From NCBI GenBank assembly GCA_023228465.1, contig JALOBC010000001.1, positions 62,001 through 126,000 on the forward strand: a stretch of 64,000 nt of DNA, read 5' to 3'. The stretch is from Dokdonella sp. Its GTDB lineage: Bacteria > Pseudomonadota > Gammaproteobacteria > Xanthomonadales > Rhodanobacteraceae. Below, one piece after another: positions 1 through 8,378 of this stretch. Within the stretch, counting starts at the first letter, position 1. Every line of letters begins with the position of its first letter. Position numbers and translations under genes: made by a program. The notes beneath the pieces are model-generated. The model saw only the letters and a list, made by a program, of their open reading frames with translations, did not search any database and was not told where the DNA came from.

Positions 1-48
1 ACCCCAGGAACCGGCGCCGAGAACGGCAACCGGTCGTCCGTCAGCCAT
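1..48 (-). CDS. gpsA: Glycerol-3-phosphate dehydrogenase [NAD(P)+], N-terminal fragment
   Basis: Only the first 16 codons lie in the window; the gene runs off the left edge. The minus-strand reading from the ATG ending at 48 gives MADGRPVAVLGAGSWG. This is the start of the Rossmann nucleotide-binding motif (GxGxxG family, GAGSWG) typical of GpsA. The enzyme reduces dihydroxyacetone phosphate to glycerol-3-phosphate for phospholipid synthesis in the cytoplasm. It sits just downstream of secB on the same strand (28-base gap), the secB-gpsA order also found in Escherichia coli, which supports the call despite the short fragment. Confidence 0.85.
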   Translation of the reverse strand, partial: MADGRPVAVLGAGSWG

Positions 49-75
49 GTGCGGATGTGGTGCCCGACGCCCGGA

Positions 76-582
76 TCAGGCGTTGGCGCCTTCGCCGGCG
101 GACGCTTCCGCAGCGCGGCGGCGCATCTGCTCGGCGTAGAGCTGGTCGAAGTTGATCGGCTGCAGGAAGAAGGGCGGGAAGCCGCCGTTCTGGACCAGTT
201 CGGAAATCACCTGGCGCGCGTAGGGGAACAGCACGTTCGGGCAGTACGTGGCGAGGATCTGGTCGCGCGCCTGCGGTTCGAAGCCGACCACGCCGAAGAT
301 GCCCGCCTGGTGGACTTCTGCCAGGTACACGGTCTTGTCCTCGAGCTTGCAGGTCGCGGTCACGCTCAGTACGACCTCGAAGTTGCCTTCGGCGAGCTGG
401 GCCACGCGCTGGCTGAGGTTGAGCTCCACGTTCGGCTGGCCGGGCGCCTGGAAGATCTGCGGCGCACCCGGCGCCTCGAAGGAGACGTCCTTTGCATAGA
501 CGCGCTGCAGGGTCAGCTGCGCCTGGGCCTGCTGCGGTTCGGTCTGGCCGTTGGCGCCGCCGCTGTTGGTGTTCTCTGCCAT
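76..582 (-). CDS. secB: Protein-export chaperone SecB
   Basis: SecB is a homotetrameric cytoplasmic chaperone that holds preproteins unfolded and delivers them to SecA. The 168-residue product matches the family along its length: an acidic, Gln-rich N-terminus, the LQRVYAKDVSFEAP strand, LNLSQRVAQL, the VFGVVG-like core (AGIFGVVGF), the CPNVLFPYARQVISELVQNGGFPPFFLQPINFD block near residues 115-145, and a variable charged tail. The ATG ending at 582 was chosen because the homologous region begins shortly after it; the open frame extends upstream without homology. It is followed on the same strand by gpsA and preceded by a rhodanese gene, an arrangement common in gammaproteobacteria. Confidence 0.97.
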   Translation of the reverse strand: MAENTNSGGANGQTEPQQAQAQLTLQRVYAKDVSFEAPGAPQIFQAPGQPNVELNLSQRVAQLAEGNFEVVLSVTATCKLEDKTVYLAEVHQAGIFGVVGFEPQARDQILATYCPNVLFPYARQVISELVQNGGFPPFFLQPINFDQLYAEQMRRRAAEASAGEGANA

Positions 583-667
583 GGGGTACTGCCCGTCACT
601 GAAAAAAGGGCACCGATTATCCCATGCCGGCGTCGGCGGCGCACGCGTTGCGGCCTTGCGCCGCCGC

Positions 668-1111
668 TCAGCCGCGGCCCTTGGCCAGCGGCATCTGCGC
701 CTGACGCCAGGCGCCGAGCCCGCCATCCAGCCAGTAGACCTTGCTGAAGCCGGCCTGCTTGAGGCGCCGCGCCGCGCGCGCCGAGGCCTGGCCGTTGCGG
801 CACACCAGTGCCACCGGCAACTCGCGTGACTTGGCCAGTTCCTTGCTCTGCGGGTCGAACTGGCTGGGCAGGACGTTGCGCGCGCCCGGCACATGCCCCT
901 TCTCGAAGTCCTCGCGGCTGGACAGATCGATCAGCAGCGCGTTGTCGCGATTGATCAGCTGGGTCAGGCCGGCCGGACTGAGCGCGCTGTAGCCGCGCGT
1001 GAAGCGCTGCGCCTCGACCACGGCCAGGGCGACCAGCACACCGACGAAGGCCAGCGTGAGCAGCAGGTGGTTGCCGAGGAACTCGGGCAGGCGGTGCAGG
1101 ATTTCGGACAT
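668..1111 (-). CDS. Membrane-anchored rhodanese-like protein (YibN type)
   Basis: The 147-residue protein has one N-terminal membrane segment (about residues 13-33) and a rhodanese domain (about 50-140). The active-site loop CRNGQAS carries Cys104, so it could carry a persulfide and take part in sulfur transfer. Also visible are the LIDLSSREDFEKGHVPGARN block typical of single-domain rhodaneses and the C-terminal WLDGGLGAW motif. In E. coli the orthologous yibN lies beside grxC-secB-gpsA, and here it lies just upstream of secB on the same strand. The substrate is unknown. The start was taken at the ATG giving the membrane anchor. Confidence 0.88.
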   Translation of the reverse strand: MSEILHRLPEFLGNHLLLTLAFVGVLVALAVVEAQRFTRGYSALSPAGLTQLINRDNALLIDLSSREDFEKGHVPGARNVLPSQFDPQSKELAKSRELPVALVCRNGQASARAARRLKQAGFSKVYWLDGGLGAWRQAQMPLAKGRG

Positions 1112-1200
1112 GGGGCGGATCGAGCGGAGGCGGTCGGCAATTATCGCGGAAGCGCCCACGGCGAGGCAAAGCCCGCCGCACCGCCACGCTGCGCCGCGGC

Positions 1201-1626
1201 CTACTGCGGATGGCTGATGTCGGGCAGCCCGGAGGTCAGCCACCAGCGCCTGGCCGCCTCGTCGTACTTCCAAACCTGATGATCGACGATGCTGCGCGCG
1301 CGCTGGGTGTTGACGTTGACCAGCTCGATGCGCACGGACTGGCGCACCTCGTCCTCGCCGACCGGCTGCACGCCCAGTTCTTCGTAGCCGCTCACACGGA
1401 CCTGGCGGTAACGTGCCAGCTCGAGCGCGGTCGGTGGCTTTTCGGCGCGCCGCCCGGGATCGAGAAAGGCCATCGCCTGTTCCATGTCGCCCCAGCGGAC
1501 GGTCGCCGCGTACGAGCGCAAGGTCTCGTCCAGCACGGTTTCCTTCGAGCGCATCTTCTCGGTCGCGCAACCACTGGCCAGCGAGACCAGCAGGGTGAAC
1601 AGCAGGGCAGTGACGATACGCAACAT
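1201..1626 (-). CDS. Predicted lipoprotein of unknown function
   Basis: The 141-residue product starts with a hydrophobic signal and a lipobox (LASGC, Cys20), so export and lipidation are predicted. The mature part is charged, with a helix-rich first half (ETVLDETLRSYAATVRWGD) and a second half rich in beta strands (VRIELVNVN, DHQVWKYDEAARRWWLTSGLPD). This resembles small NTF2-like or DUF4878-type lipoproteins, but I do not recognise a named family. Three in-frame ATGs lie close together; the last (ending at 1626) gives the best signal peptide. It lies between the rhodanese and a thioesterase gene on the same strand. Confidence 0.75.
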   Translation of the reverse strand: MLRIVTALLFTLLVSLASGCATEKMRSKETVLDETLRSYAATVRWGDMEQAMAFLDPGRRAEKPPTALELARYRQVRVSGYEELGVQPVGEDEVRQSVRIELVNVNTQRARSIVDHQVWKYDEAARRWWLTSGLPDISHPQ

Positions 1627-1666
1627 GACCATCCTCGGGGCGGGCACCGGCCCCGATTGTGCCGCG

Positions 1667-2134
1667 TCAGCCGGTGCGTGTCAGGGCCACGAACACGGCA
1701 TCCATCGTGGCCGCCGCTTGCCCGGGCGGTTCGCTGTCGGCGGCTGCGGCTTCGCAGTGCATGCGCAGGCGCGCCTTGCCATCGGTGGCCAGCGTGTGCA
1801 GGAAGTCCTCCACATCCGCGTCGGCAGCCGGACGCGCGAGCGCGCGAAAGTCACTCCACACCGGCGCCAGGTAGCGCAGCGCGCTGTCGCGCACGTAGAT
1901 GTCGGCCGCGATGCCGCGTGCCTGCGTGGCCAGTTCGACCCAGCCCCAGCCGGCCAGCGTCATCAGGCTCGCAAGGCTGCCACCGAAGGCGCAGCCCTTG
2001 TCGTTGATGTTGGGCGCCAGGGGCGCGGCGAGCACCAGTGCGTCGTCTTCACGGCCGGTCACCACAAGGCCCATGGCGGTGGTCAGCGGGATGCTGGCGA
2101 AATGTCGCGCCAGCGCGGCGAGCGGATCATTCAC
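1667..2134 (-). CDS. Hotdog-fold thioesterase (YiiD C-terminal domain type)
   Basis: The 155-residue protein resembles the stand-alone YiiD_C thioesterase-like domain. It has an N-terminal helix, the APNINDKGCAFGGSLASLMTLAGWGW segment that corresponds to the hotdog central helix, and strands ending in a conserved RLRMHCE stretch. Members are thought to hydrolyse acyl thioesters, but the substrate is not established. It is cytoplasmic, with no signal peptide or membrane segment. It is divergent from hemD. The family call is by pattern, without alignment. Confidence 0.78.
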   Translation of the reverse strand: MNDPLAALARHFASIPLTTAMGLVVTGREDDALVLAAPLAPNINDKGCAFGGSLASLMTLAGWGWVELATQARGIAADIYVRDSALRYLAPVWSDFRALARPAADADVEDFLHTLATDGKARLRMHCEAAAADSEPPGQAAATMDAVFVALTRTG

Positions 2135-2230
2135 GGCGTGGGGTTTGAGGATGGGGAAGCATTGCGAGCATGGCGCGCAGGCGGCCGCACGGCAAGGCTG
2201 GCGGCGGGCCGGCCGGCTATGATGACCGGC

Positions 2231-3031
2231 ATGCCCGACTCACGCGCCGCACCCACGCCTGCCAGTTCCCGGCCGCTTGCCGGCGCGACCGTGCTCGTGA
2301 CCCGTCCGGTCGGCACCGCCGGCAGCTTCGTCCGCGCCGCCCGTGCGCTGGGCGCGCACAGCCTCCTGCTGCCCGGCATGGCCTTGCGCGCACCGGCCGA
2401 TCCGGCGCTGGCCCGCGCCCAGCTCGGGCAAGCCTTCGATGACTGGATCTTCGTCAGCCCCGTGGCGGTGCAGCGCGCCTTTGCCCTCGCCCGGCCGCTG
2501 CGCCTGCCGCCGGCGGCGCGCGCGTTCGGTGTCGGCGAGGGTACCCGGCGCGCGCTGGCCCGTCATGGCGTGGCCGCGCTGACCCCGGCCGGACGTGCCG
2601 ACAGCGAAGGCCTGCTCGCCTGCGCCGAACTGGCCGCCGTGCGTGGCCGCCGCATTGCCCTGGTTGGCGCGCCCGGGGGCCGTGGGCTGCTGGGGCCCAG
2701 CCTCGCCGCACGCGGTGCCGAGGTGGTGGCCATCCACGCCTACGCGCGCGTGCCCGCGCGCCTGGACCGGCGCCACTTCCGCGCGCTGGAGAAGGCCGCC
2801 GATCCCTTGCTGTTGCCGGTTTCCAGTGCCTATGCGCTGGCCAATCTGGTCGCCCAGCTGCCGGCCGAGCAGCTCGCCCGGCTACGCGGCCAGCAGGTGC
2901 TCGCCAGCAGCGCGCGGCTGGCGGCACTGGCGCGAGGGGAGGGTTTCGTCCAGGTCGCGCTGGCGGCTTCGGCCCTCACGCGGGACCTGCTCGCCGCGGC
3001 CGTGGCGGCGCTGGCCCGGCACCGTCTGTAA
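2231..3031 (+). CDS. hemD: Uroporphyrinogen-III synthase
   Basis: HemD closes and isomerises the linear tetrapyrrole hydroxymethylbilane to uroporphyrinogen III, the branch point to haem and sirohaem. The 266-residue protein shows the usual weakly conserved pattern: VLVTRP near the N-terminus, the DDWIFVSPVAVQRAF block (about residue 75), AFGVGEGTRRAL, and a C-terminal LPVSSAYALANLV. Identification is reinforced by the following hemX and hemY genes on the same strand, the standard hemDXY order. In-frame ATGs at 2219 and 2222 are equally possible starts. HemC is not adjacent in this window. Confidence 0.9.
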   Translation: MPDSRAAPTPASSRPLAGATVLVTRPVGTAGSFVRAARALGAHSLLLPGMALRAPADPALARAQLGQAFDDWIFVSPVAVQRAFALARPLRLPPAARAFGVGEGTRRALARHGVAALTPAGRADSEGLLACAELAAVRGRRIALVGAPGGRGLLGPSLAARGAEVVAIHAYARVPARLDRRHFRALEKAADPLLLPVSSAYALANLVAQLPAEQLARLRGQQVLASSARLAALARGEGFVQVALAASALTRDLLAAAVAALARHRL

Positions 3032-3076
3032 GCCGTGCGACGCGCATCGACAGGGCAGTTCCGCTAGCATTGGCAC

Positions 3077-4255
3077 ATGAGCGACGAACCCGCGAACGCG
3101 CTGCCGGAGCCGGCTCCGGAATCCACTCCCGAGCCCGCCCTCGCAGCGCCACGCCGGCCGCGCGGTGCCGGCCTTGCCGTGCTCGTGGCGGTGCTGGCGC
3201 TGGCGCTTGGCGGGGTGAACCTGTGGCGCGATTACAGCGCGGGGCAGGATCAGGACGGCGCCAATGCCGCGCTGCGCGAGGCGCTGGACCAGCGCATCGA
3301 TGCACTGCAACACGCGCTGGACCAGCGCAAGCGGGATGTGGACAGCCTGCGCACCCGCCTGGCCGATGTCAGTGGCGTCAATCGCAGCGTGCGCGAGGAA
3401 CTGCTGGCGCTCGGAGAACGCTCGCGCCATCTTGAGGATGCGGTCGCAAACCTTGCCGAGCAGCGCCTGAGCGGGCGTGATGCGCTGGCCCGCAACGAAG
3501 CCGAGTTCCTGCTGCAGCAGGCGCAGGTGCGCCTGCAGCTGTTCCACGATGCCGAATCGGCCATGCTGGCCTACCGACTCGCCGACTCGGCGCTGGCGGC
3601 GGCCGAGGACCCGGTGTTCGCCTCGGTGCGCGACACCATCCACGCCGAACTGGCGGCGCTGGAAGCAAGCAAGCCGCAACAGGTCCAGGCGGGCCTCGCC
3701 ACGCTCGAGCGCGTGCGCACGCAGCTGGCGAGCCTGCCGCCAGCGTCGGTGGCGACAGGTCCGGACGCGGCGGCCCCTTCGCGCTGGCGTGAATTCATCG
3801 ACCAGTTCGTGCGCATCCGCCACGATGATGAGGCGGTGCGTGCGCGCGGCAGCGCACCTCTGGACCGGGCCTTGATCGCGCTTGACCTGCGCGAAGCCGA
3901 AGCGGCACTGTTGGCCCGTGAGCCGGCCGCGTACAAGGCCGCACTGGCACGCGCGCAGGAGGGCATCGAGGCCGGCTTCGATAGCGCCGCAGCGCCGACC
4001 CGCACCGCCCTCGACGCGCTGGCGCGCCTGGCTGCTGCGCCCTTGGCCCCGTCGATCCCGGAACTGGGCAGCGCGCTCAAGGAACTGCGCAACCTGCGCG
4101 TGACGCGGGCACTGGCGCAACCGCCCGCGGCAGGGCCCGCGACACCGGATGCGCCGGACTCACCGGCCACGTCGGAACCACCGGACTCGCCGGCAGGACC
4201 GGAGTCGCACACCAAGCCGCCCGCGCCCGGCATGCAAATGGAGGCCATGCCATGA
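3077..4255 (+). CDS. hemX: HemX-like membrane protein (uroporphyrinogen-III C-methyltransferase family label)
   Basis: The 392-residue protein has a Pro/Glu-rich cytoplasmic N-terminus, one membrane segment (about 31-48) and a long helical periplasmic part with a coiled-coil stretch (ALRQRIDALQHALDQRKRDVDSLRTRLADV region, about 75-130). The FLLQQAQVRLQLFHDAESAMLAYRLADSAL segment is characteristic of HemX. Databases often name the family uroporphyrinogen-III methyltransferase, but no methyltransferase motif is visible and the role is unproven. The C-terminus is low-complexity Pro/Ser/Asp. It lies 45 bases after hemD and overlaps hemY by four bases, so translational coupling is likely. Confidence 0.9.
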   Translation: MSDEPANALPEPAPESTPEPALAAPRRPRGAGLAVLVAVLALALGGVNLWRDYSAGQDQDGANAALREALDQRIDALQHALDQRKRDVDSLRTRLADVSGVNRSVREELLALGERSRHLEDAVANLAEQRLSGRDALARNEAEFLLQQAQVRLQLFHDAESAMLAYRLADSALAAAEDPVFASVRDTIHAELAALEASKPQQVQAGLATLERVRTQLASLPPASVATGPDAAAPSRWREFIDQFVRIRHDDEAVRARGSAPLDRALIALDLREAEAALLAREPAAYKAALARAQEGIEAGFDSAAAPTRTALDALARLAAAPLAPSIPELGSALKELRNLRVTRALAQPPAAGPATPDAPDSPATSEPPDSPAGPESHTKPPAPGMQMEAMP

Positions 4256-5523
4256 GAGCCTGGTGGTGGGTCTTCATCTTGCTGCTGGTCGCGGTCATCG
4301 CCGCGCTGGGCTGGACCTGGCTGGCCGCCGATCCGGGTGTGGTGCAGATCCACATTCGTGGTGTCACCCTGGAAACCAGCGTCGTGGTCGCCATCGCCGC
4401 GCTGGTCGTGTTGTGGGTGGCGCTGACCGTGCTGTGGCGTTTGACCCTGTGGCCCTTCCGTGCCTGGCGCCGGACCATGCGGCGGCGCGGGCGCGAGCGC
4501 CTCGTCGGTGGGCTGACCGCCTTCGCCGAGGGCGAGTACGCCGCGGCCGAACGTGACCTCAACAAGGCCGCTGCACATGAGCCGTTCCGTACCCCTGCGC
4601 TGCTTGCGCTGGCGCATGCTGCGCACGAACGCGGTGCCGGCGAACGCGCCAGCCAGGCGCTGGATGACGTGGGCACGCGCGGCAGTCGCGCCGCCTGCGC
4701 GCTGCGCGCGCGGTTCCTGATCGAAAATGGTCAGGCCGGCGAGGCGCTGGCGCTGCTCAAGCGCAAGTCGGCCGCGGGCGAACTGTCGGCACGCGGCTGG
4801 CGCCTGCTGGTCGACGCCGCCCTGGCTGCCGGCGAGCCGACGGCCGCGCAGGAGGCCCTGCCGCATCTGGCACGCAGCCATGCGCTCACGGACGATGCCT
4901 TCGCCGAACTGGAATCGCGCGTGCTGGTGGCAGTGCTGGAGGCCGCGTCCGATGGCGCGCAGCTGGACGCCGCCTGGAGTGGCGCCAGTCGTGCCCAGCG
5001 GCGCCGGCCGGCGTCGATCGCTGCCTATGCGCGCCGCGCCGCCGCGCTCGGTCGCCTGCTGCCGGCGATGGATGAGATCGAATCGGCACAGCGGCGCGAA
5101 TGGAACGAATCGCTTGCCGCGCTGTATGGCGAGCTCGGCAATGGCGAGGTGGCCGCGCGCACGCGCAAGGCCGAAGCCTGGCTGGCCATCGCGCCCGAGA
5201 GCCCGGCCCTGCTCACCACCCTGGGTCGCCTGTACCTGCAGCAGCACCTGTGGAACAAGGCCGAAGAAGTGCTTGCCCGGGCGCTGGCGCTGGCGCCGCT
5301 GGCCGCCGCCTGGGAGGCACGTGGGGACGCCCGGCGCGGTCGTGGCGATCTGACCGGTGCCGCCATCTGCTACCGCAATGCCCTGCATGTGGCGCGTGGC
5401 GAGGCCAGCGAAGCCTTGCCCGGCCTGCCCCTCGAGCGGCTCGATTCAAGCGCCGGTCCGCGCCAGCTCGCGGTCGAGGAGCGCACTGAACACGGCGTGC
5501 CGCGCCTGACCGACGAGCCCTGA
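4252..5523 (+). CDS. hemY: HemY-like tetratricopeptide membrane protein
   Basis: The 423-residue protein begins with two membrane segments (about 5-25 and 42-62), then TPR-like helical repeats through most of the rest, including AFAEGEYAAAERDLNKAAAHEP and the C-terminal LYLQQHLWNKAEEVLARALALAPLAAAW. This is the proteobacterial HemY of the hemDXY operon, which is unrelated to Bacillus protoporphyrinogen oxidase HemY. It is proposed to scaffold late haem-pathway or envelope proteins. Its ATG overlaps the hemX stop (ATGA), so the three genes form one transcription unit. A short GC-rich stretch follows before a convergent gene. Confidence 0.9.
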   Translation: MRAWWWVFILLLVAVIAALGWTWLAADPGVVQIHIRGVTLETSVVVAIAALVVLWVALTVLWRLTLWPFRAWRRTMRRRGRERLVGGLTAFAEGEYAAAERDLNKAAAHEPFRTPALLALAHAAHERGAGERASQALDDVGTRGSRAACALRARFLIENGQAGEALALLKRKSAAGELSARGWRLLVDAALAAGEPTAAQEALPHLARSHALTDDAFAELESRVLVAVLEAASDGAQLDAAWSGASRAQRRRPASIAAYARRAAALGRLLPAMDEIESAQRREWNESLAALYGELGNGEVAARTRKAEAWLAIAPESPALLTTLGRLYLQQHLWNKAEEVLARALALAPLAAAWEARGDARRGRGDLTGAAICYRNALHVARGEASEALPGLPLERLDSSAGPRQLAVEERTEHGVPRLTDEP

Positions 5524-5591
5524 GGCGGGTCGCCGCGCGCGCCGCTTCGCACCTCGCAAACCCGTCCGGATGCAGCGCCTGTCGGGTGGCG

Positions 5592-6767
5592 TCAACCCCG
5601 GCGCGGGGTGGATTGCGGAATCCGGGTGGCCGATGCAGCGGCGCCGAAGTTGTGCCCGGTGTGCCTGGCGCCGGTGGCGTCGGCCTCGCCGGACGCGGAG
5701 CTGGCGAGCGGTTCCTGCAGGCCGGCGATGCCGGCGCGCCCGTGCAGGATCTTGGCGATCACGTCCGGCGCGTAGTCGAAGGAATCATAGAACAGGCGCT
5801 CTTCCGGAAGCCCGGCATCCACGAAGGCGCGCCGACCGGCATCGATCATGCTCGGCGGCCCGGCCATGTAGACATCGAAGGCAGACAGGTCGGGCAGGTC
5901 CTCGAGAACCGCTTCGTGCACCAGCCCGCCGCGCAGCCCTTCGGTCCGTTCCGGGTCGGACACGACCGGCACGAAGCGGAATCCCGGTACCTCGCGCGCC
6001 CAGCGCGCCGGCAGACCCGGCAGGTACAGGTCGGCGGCATCGCGCACGCCCCAATACAGGCTGATCGGCCGGCGTGTGCCAAGCAGCACGAAATGCTCGA
6101 CCAGCGCCTTGATCGGCGCGAAGCCGGTGCCACCGGCGATCATCAGCAGCGGTCGCTCGCTGTCCTCGCGCGGGACGAGGGTGCCCAATGGCGCTTCCAC
6201 GCGCAGCTGGTCACCGGGCGCCAGGTCGTTGAACACGCGACCGGTGAAGCCGCCGCCCGCCACGCGACGCACGTGCAGTTCGACCCGGTCGTTGTCATGC
6301 GGCGCGTTGGCGATCGAGAAGGCCCGGCGCTTGCCGTCGGCGAGCAGCACGTCGAGGTATTGGCCGGGCAGGCGCCGCAGGCGCTCGCCGCGTGCCGGCA
6401 GCAGCAGCAGGCGGACCACCTCGTCGCCGAGCAGGCTCTTGTCGATCACGCGCAGGGTCAGGGTGCGCGGGCGAAAGTCATTGACCGCCGGCACCTCGCG
6501 CACGGCAATGACCAGATCGCTGGCCGGCACGGCCTGGCAGAGCAGGATCTGGCGGCGGCTCTGCTCGGCCGCGCTGAGTGCGCTCGGCGGATTGCGCGGA
6601 TACACGCAGGCGCCTTCGAGCAGGGTTGCCTTGCAGCTGCCGCACACGCCGGCCAGACACGAATAGGGCAGCGCCAGACCGCTGCGGCGGGCCGCTTCGA
6701 GCACGGTTTCGCCGGGCAGGACGGAGAACCGTTTGCCGTTGCTCGCAAGAATGACCCGGTGTGACAT
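5592..6767 (-). CDS. 2Fe-2S ferredoxin / FAD / NAD(P)H reductase (CDP-6-deoxy-glucoseen reductase-like)
   Basis: The 391-residue electron-transfer protein has three parts. Residues 1-95 are a plant-type ferredoxin with Cys37, Cys42, Cys45 and Cys77 (CX4CX2C...C). Next is a flavodoxin-reductase FAD domain with the RAFSIANAP motif, then an NAD(P)-binding domain with GGTGFAPIKAL and a C-terminal AGPPSMID. The order is that of CDP-6-deoxy-delta-3,4-glucoseen reductase (AscD/RfbI) and phenol-hydroxylase reductases. No sugar-nucleotide genes are nearby, so the AscD name says little about its substrate. A C-terminal tail of about 60 Ala/Ser/Thr-rich residues lies beyond the usual fold. Confidence 0.88.
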   Translation of the reverse strand: MSHRVILASNGKRFSVLPGETVLEAARRSGLALPYSCLAGVCGSCKATLLEGACVYPRNPPSALSAAEQSRRQILLCQAVPASDLVIAVREVPAVNDFRPRTLTLRVIDKSLLGDEVVRLLLLPARGERLRRLPGQYLDVLLADGKRRAFSIANAPHDNDRVELHVRRVAGGGFTGRVFNDLAPGDQLRVEAPLGTLVPREDSERPLLMIAGGTGFAPIKALVEHFVLLGTRRPISLYWGVRDAADLYLPGLPARWAREVPGFRFVPVVSDPERTEGLRGGLVHEAVLEDLPDLSAFDVYMAGPPSMIDAGRRAFVDAGLPEERLFYDSFDYAPDVIAKILHGRAGIAGLQEPLASSASGEADATGARHTGHNFGAAASATRIPQSTPRRG

Positions 6768-6876
6768 CCCGGCATTGTCGCCGAAACACCACCTTGCCAG
6801 CGAGCACTCCGGCGCGTCCGGCGGGGCGCCGGTGCGGGCCTGTTATAGTTCGGCGGCCGCGTCGCTGGAGTTGGCC

Positions 6877-7314
6877 ATGGGTCTTTGGCAGCAGAGCACG
6901 GACCTCGATCGCATCGCCGCGTGGAACCGGGATACGCTGGTCGATCACCTGGGCATCCGCATCACCGAGGTGGGCGAGGACTTCGTGCGCGGCAGCATGC
7001 CGGTGGATGCGCGCACGCGCCAGCCCTTCGGCCTGTTGCACGGCGGCGCGTCGGTCGCGCTGGCCGAGTCGCTCGGCAGCCTTGCCGGCAACCTGTGCCT
7101 GGGCGAATCGCACATGGCGGTCGGCCTGGAAATCAACGCCAACCATGTGCGTGCGATCAGCCGTGGCGAGGTCACCGGCACGGCGCGGGCACTGCATCTG
7201 GGGCGCAGCACCCAGGTGTGGGACATCCGCATCGAGGACGAGGGCGGGCAACTGGTCTGCGTGGCGCGCCTGACGCTGGCGGTGGTGCCGCGCGCCGCGC
7301 CACGACGGGTGTGA
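6877..7314 (+). CDS. Hotdog acyl-CoA thioesterase (MenI/YdiI/PaaI family)
   Basis: The 145-residue single-domain hotdog protein contains the signature GLLHGGASVALAESLGS, in which the Glu after the His-Gly-Gly turn is the usual catalytic base. It also has a long LEINANHVRAISRGEVTGTARALHLGR strand region. E. coli relatives (YdiI/MenI) hydrolyse 1,4-dihydroxy-2-naphthoyl-CoA and other acyl-CoAs; no menaquinone genes lie here, so the substrate is open. The start is the ATG at 6877, where family members begin (MGLWQQ). It is divergent from the reductase gene and six bases upstream of srkA, probably one operon. Confidence 0.88.
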   Translation: MGLWQQSTDLDRIAAWNRDTLVDHLGIRITEVGEDFVRGSMPVDARTRQPFGLLHGGASVALAESLGSLAGNLCLGESHMAVGLEINANHVRAISRGEVTGTARALHLGRSTQVWDIRIEDEGGQLVCVARLTLAVVPRAAPRRV

Positions 7315-7320
7315 GGCGGC

Positions 7321-8277
7321 ATGGCCACGGGCACGCCGTACGCGCAGCTTTCTCCGGATACCGTGCTCGATGCGGTCGATGCGGCCGGCTTCGCCACTGA
7401 CGGACGGCTGCTGGCGCTGGCCAGCTACGAGAACCGTGTCTATCAGGTCGGCATCGAGGATGCGGCGCCCATGGTGGTGAAGTTCTACCGCCCGGCGCGC
7501 TGGAGCGAGGCGGCCATCGCCGAGGAACATGCCTTTGCCCTGGAACTGGCCGATGCCGAGCTGCCGGTGGTCGCGCCCATCGTGCGTGGCGGCCAAAGCC
7601 TGTTCGAACATGCAGGTTTCCGCTATGCGCTGTACCCGCGCCATGGCGGGCGCGCGCCGCAGCTCGAATCGGACGATCACCTGGCCTGGATGGGTCGCCT
7701 GCTGGCACGCATGCACGGCATCGGCGCCCGGACATCGTTCCGCCAGCGGGGTGCGATCGATACCGACACGTTCGTGCGCGTTCCGGCACGCGCCGTGCTG
7801 GCCTCGGGCCTGTTGCCGGTGCGCCTCGAAGCGACCTATGTCGCGCGCACCGAGGCGGTGGCGGCCGTGGCCGACGCCTGCTGGAATGGGGTGCGCCCGG
7901 GCCGACTGCGCCTGCACGGCGATTGCCATGCAGGCAACGTGCTGTGGACCGATGCCGGCCCGCACTTCGTCGATCTGGACGATGCGCGCATGGGTCCGGC
8001 CATCCAGGACCTGTGGATGCTGGCGCCCTCCTCGCGCGCACTCGATGCGTTGCTCGAAGGCTACGCCGAATTCCGCGAGTTCGACTTCCGCGAACTTGCC
8101 CTGGTCGAGGTGCTGCGCACCTTGCGCCAGGTACATTGGGCAGGCTGGGTGGCGGCACGCTGGCAGGATCCGGCCTTCCCGCGTGCCTTCGCGCAGGTGG
8201 GCGAAGCGCGCTGGTGGGAGCAGCACCTGGATGACCTGGACGAGGCGCTGGCGCACATGCAGCAGGGCCGTTTCTGA
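7321..8277 (+). CDS. srkA: Stress response kinase A
   Basis: The 318-residue protein belongs to the aminoglycoside-phosphotransferase-like kinase fold. SrkA (YihE/RdoA) phosphorylates Ser/Thr targets and in E. coli protects against envelope-stress and MazF-linked death. Visible landmarks are the N-terminal SYENRVYQVGIEDAAPMVVKFYRP strand with the ATP-binding Lys, the catalytic loop LRLHGDCHAGNVLW (Asp and Asn) and the metal-binding VDLDDARMGPAIQDLWML. The length matches the family (about 325). It starts six bases after the thioesterase stop. Confidence 0.92.
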   Translation: MATGTPYAQLSPDTVLDAVDAAGFATDGRLLALASYENRVYQVGIEDAAPMVVKFYRPARWSEAAIAEEHAFALELADAELPVVAPIVRGGQSLFEHAGFRYALYPRHGGRAPQLESDDHLAWMGRLLARMHGIGARTSFRQRGAIDTDTFVRVPARAVLASGLLPVRLEATYVARTEAVAAVADACWNGVRPGRLRLHGDCHAGNVLWTDAGPHFVDLDDARMGPAIQDLWMLAPSSRALDALLEGYAEFREFDFRELALVEVLRTLRQVHWAGWVAARWQDPAFPRAFAQVGEARWWEQHLDDLDEALAHMQQGRF

Positions 8278-8378
8278 GCGGGATTCCGACGTTCGGCGTG
8301 TCTCGCCGCCCGTTGGCACGCCGGCGCACGCCGTCATAATGGCGCCCGCAGACCTGCCGCGACGGACGAACCTGCGCC

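Noticed and set aside
2882..4120. 412-residue minus-strand frame opposite hemD and hemX
   Set aside because: Same reason: shadow of coding sequence, composition typical of reverse frames.
6478..8337. 619-residue open frame on the minus strand over the thioesterase and srkA genes
   Set aside because: It is antisense to well-identified genes, His/Arg/Gln-rich and without recognisable domains.
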